This document shows, one piece after another, positions 6,574-6,953 of a DNA stretch of 6,953 nucleotides; position 1 is the first letter of the stretch, and the number at the start of each line of letters is the position of its first letter. The translations under genes and the position numbers were made by a program. The stretch covers positions 1 to 6,953 of the forward strand of contig JABJCF010000497.1 in NCBI GenBank assembly GCA_018665625.1. The letters run 5' to 3'. The DNA comes from Nitrospina sp. GTDB lineage: Bacteria > Nitrospinota > Nitrospinia > Nitrospinales > VA-1. The notes beneath the pieces were generated by a model that saw only the letters and a list, made by a program, of their open reading frames with translations, ran no database searches and was not told where the DNA came from.

Positions 6574-6605
6574 AATGCCCGCTTTGGGTCGGAAGGAGAC
6601 GGGCA
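6574..6605 (+). repeat. Interspersed ~30-bp repeat, copy d
   Basis: It reads AATGCCCGCTTTGGGTCG on the + strand. Its ends TGCCCG (6576-6581) and CGGGCA (6600-6605) form a perfect 6-base inverted repeat. Relative to copies b and c the second stem base has changed on both arms (ATGTC/GACAT to ATGCC/GGCA-type), so pairing is kept. It lies in the leader of the SGNH gene, 25 bases before its ATG. Confidence 0.75.
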
Positions 6606-6651
6606 GTCTAGAAATTTGAACGTCATTTTACACTATAAGCATTAATTCAGA

Positions 6652-6679
6652 ATTATAGATGCCCGATTGATCCTGCAAA
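6652..6679 (-). promoter_or_regulatory. Candidate sigma-70-type promoter for the SGNH gene
   Basis: On the - strand a perfect TATAAT (+ strand ATTATA, 6652-6657) lies 16 bases from TTTGCA (+ strand TGCAAA, 6674-6679), which matches 4 of 6 of the -35 consensus. It points at the SGNH gene about 100 bases downstream, and the transcript would begin ahead of repeat copy d. It could drive the whole - strand group. Short motifs like this arise by chance in AT-rich DNA. Confidence 0.4.
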
Positions 6680-6868
6680 TATCTTACACGAAATCAAAAA
6701 CATGATCCTTGCGTCCATTGGATCAACTTTCTAAACGAAAATTTTCGAACCGCTGGAATCCCACACATCACCAAACTTTTCACGGATTTGGATGAGCGTG
6801 AATACAAAGAGGGTCTTAAGAGGATAGATTCCGAACCGTCAAATTTCTTTTTTATTTCAAAGGCTTAG
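6671..6868 (+). other. Open stretch without a start codon, possible gene remnant
   Basis: In one + strand frame 65 codons run open from just after a TGA at 6668-6670 to a TAG at 6866-6868. The translation contains W-I-N-F-L-N-E-N-F (about 17-25) and L-F-T-D-L-D-E-R-E-Y-K (36-46), which reads like ordinary soluble protein. There is no ATG or GTG, and the only TTG comes late, so it cannot be a whole gene as it stands. It may be the tail of a gene cut off by rearrangement, or chance. I do not recognise the family. Apart from this stretch and the promoter candidate, 6627-6877 holds nothing I can name. Confidence 0.2.
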
Positions 6869-6877
6869 GAGGGAGGT

Positions 6878-6897
6878 ATAAATTGGCGTCCCCAGCG
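6878..6897 (+). repeat. Right direct repeat at the tRNA-Glu 3' end (attachment-site-like)
   Basis: This is the copy that belongs to the intact tRNA side. Bases 6884-6897 are the last 14 bases of the - strand tRNA-Glu gene (CCA and most of the 3' acceptor strand), and 6878-6883 lie just past it. All 20 bases recur at 3858-3877 in the same orientation. The enclosed DNA lies downstream of the tRNA 3' end, where integrated elements normally sit. Confidence 0.75.
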
Positions 6898-6953
6898 GGA
6901 TTCGAACCCGCGTCGCCGGCGTGAAAGGCCGGTGTCCTGGGCCAGGCTAGACG
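6884..6953 (-). tRNA. tRNA-Glu (anticodon UUC), 5' end cut by the window edge
   Basis: Read on the - strand, the visible 70 bases fold as a standard tRNA-Glu. The D stem is GTC/GAC, the anticodon stem CCGGC/GCCGG with loop CTTTCAC (anticodon TTC), and the T arm CGGG-TTCGAAT-CCCG. The 3' acceptor strand ends GGGGACG with an encoded CCA at 6884-6886. By comparison with E. coli tRNA-Glu (which starts GTCCCC) the first 8 bases, the 5' acceptor strand and base 8, lie beyond the window. It decodes GAA and GAG. The 3' end is part of the direct repeat shared with 3858-3877. Confidence 0.95.

Noticed and set aside
4733..6605. CRISPR array from the four similar repeats
   Set aside because: Spacing is hundreds of bases with full genes between the copies, and orientation alternates.
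3905..6626. Integron gene-cassette array (small genes in one direction, each followed by a repeat)
   Set aside because: No GTTRRRY/RYYYAAC core pairs are found at the gene boundaries, the repeats are only about 30 bases long, and they alternate in orientation, whereas attC sites keep one orientation.
6549..6626. Longer start for the SGNH gene at 6626
   Set aside because: The extra 26 codons translate repeat copy d; the ATG at 6548 has an AGG upstream and begins right before block I as in homologues.

Overview
The window looks like a chromosomal segment of a Gram-negative bacterium with moderate, slightly AT-rich base composition. This rests on a GDP-fucose/glycan cluster typical of cell-surface polysaccharide loci, and on a bacterial tRNA-Glu gene with an encoded CCA end. 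No marker gene fixes the phylum.

Left part (1-3843, all + strand): a surface-glycan biosynthesis block. It begins inside an MBOAT (AlgI-like) membrane O-acyltransferase. Then come gmd (GDP-mannose 4,6-dehydratase) and fcl (GDP-L-fucose synthase), only 8 bases apart, and a family 2 glycosyltransferase with a C-terminal beta-rich extension. Gmd and Fcl together turn GDP-D-mannose into GDP-L-fucose. The glycosyltransferase could use this or another activated sugar, and the MBOAT protein could acylate the exported glycan; those last two roles are inferred from context.

Right part (about 3858-6897, all genes on the - strand): four small, functionally unrelated housekeeping or accessory genes. In transcription order they are an SGNH/GDSL esterase broken by a one-base frameshift, a DUF1697 protein, a VOC/glyoxalase-family protein, and a YgiD-like class III extradiol dioxygenase. 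Each of the three gaps between them, and the leader of the first gene, carries one copy of a ~30-bp repeat (core AATGTCCGCTTTNGGTCG, ends ATGTC...GACAT). The four copies alternate in orientation. I saw no copy in the left part.

The right edge is a 5'-truncated tRNA-Glu(UUC) gene on the - strand. The last 14 bases of that tRNA plus the adjoining 6 bases recur exactly, in direct orientation, at 3858-3877, immediately beyond the last - strand gene. The ~3.02-kb right part is therefore bracketed by direct repeats of a tRNA 3' end, the layout left by site-specific integration at a tRNA gene. No integrase is present, so it would be a decayed or reduced islet. The main observations are this bracketed segment, the repeat family inside it, and the frameshifted esterase.
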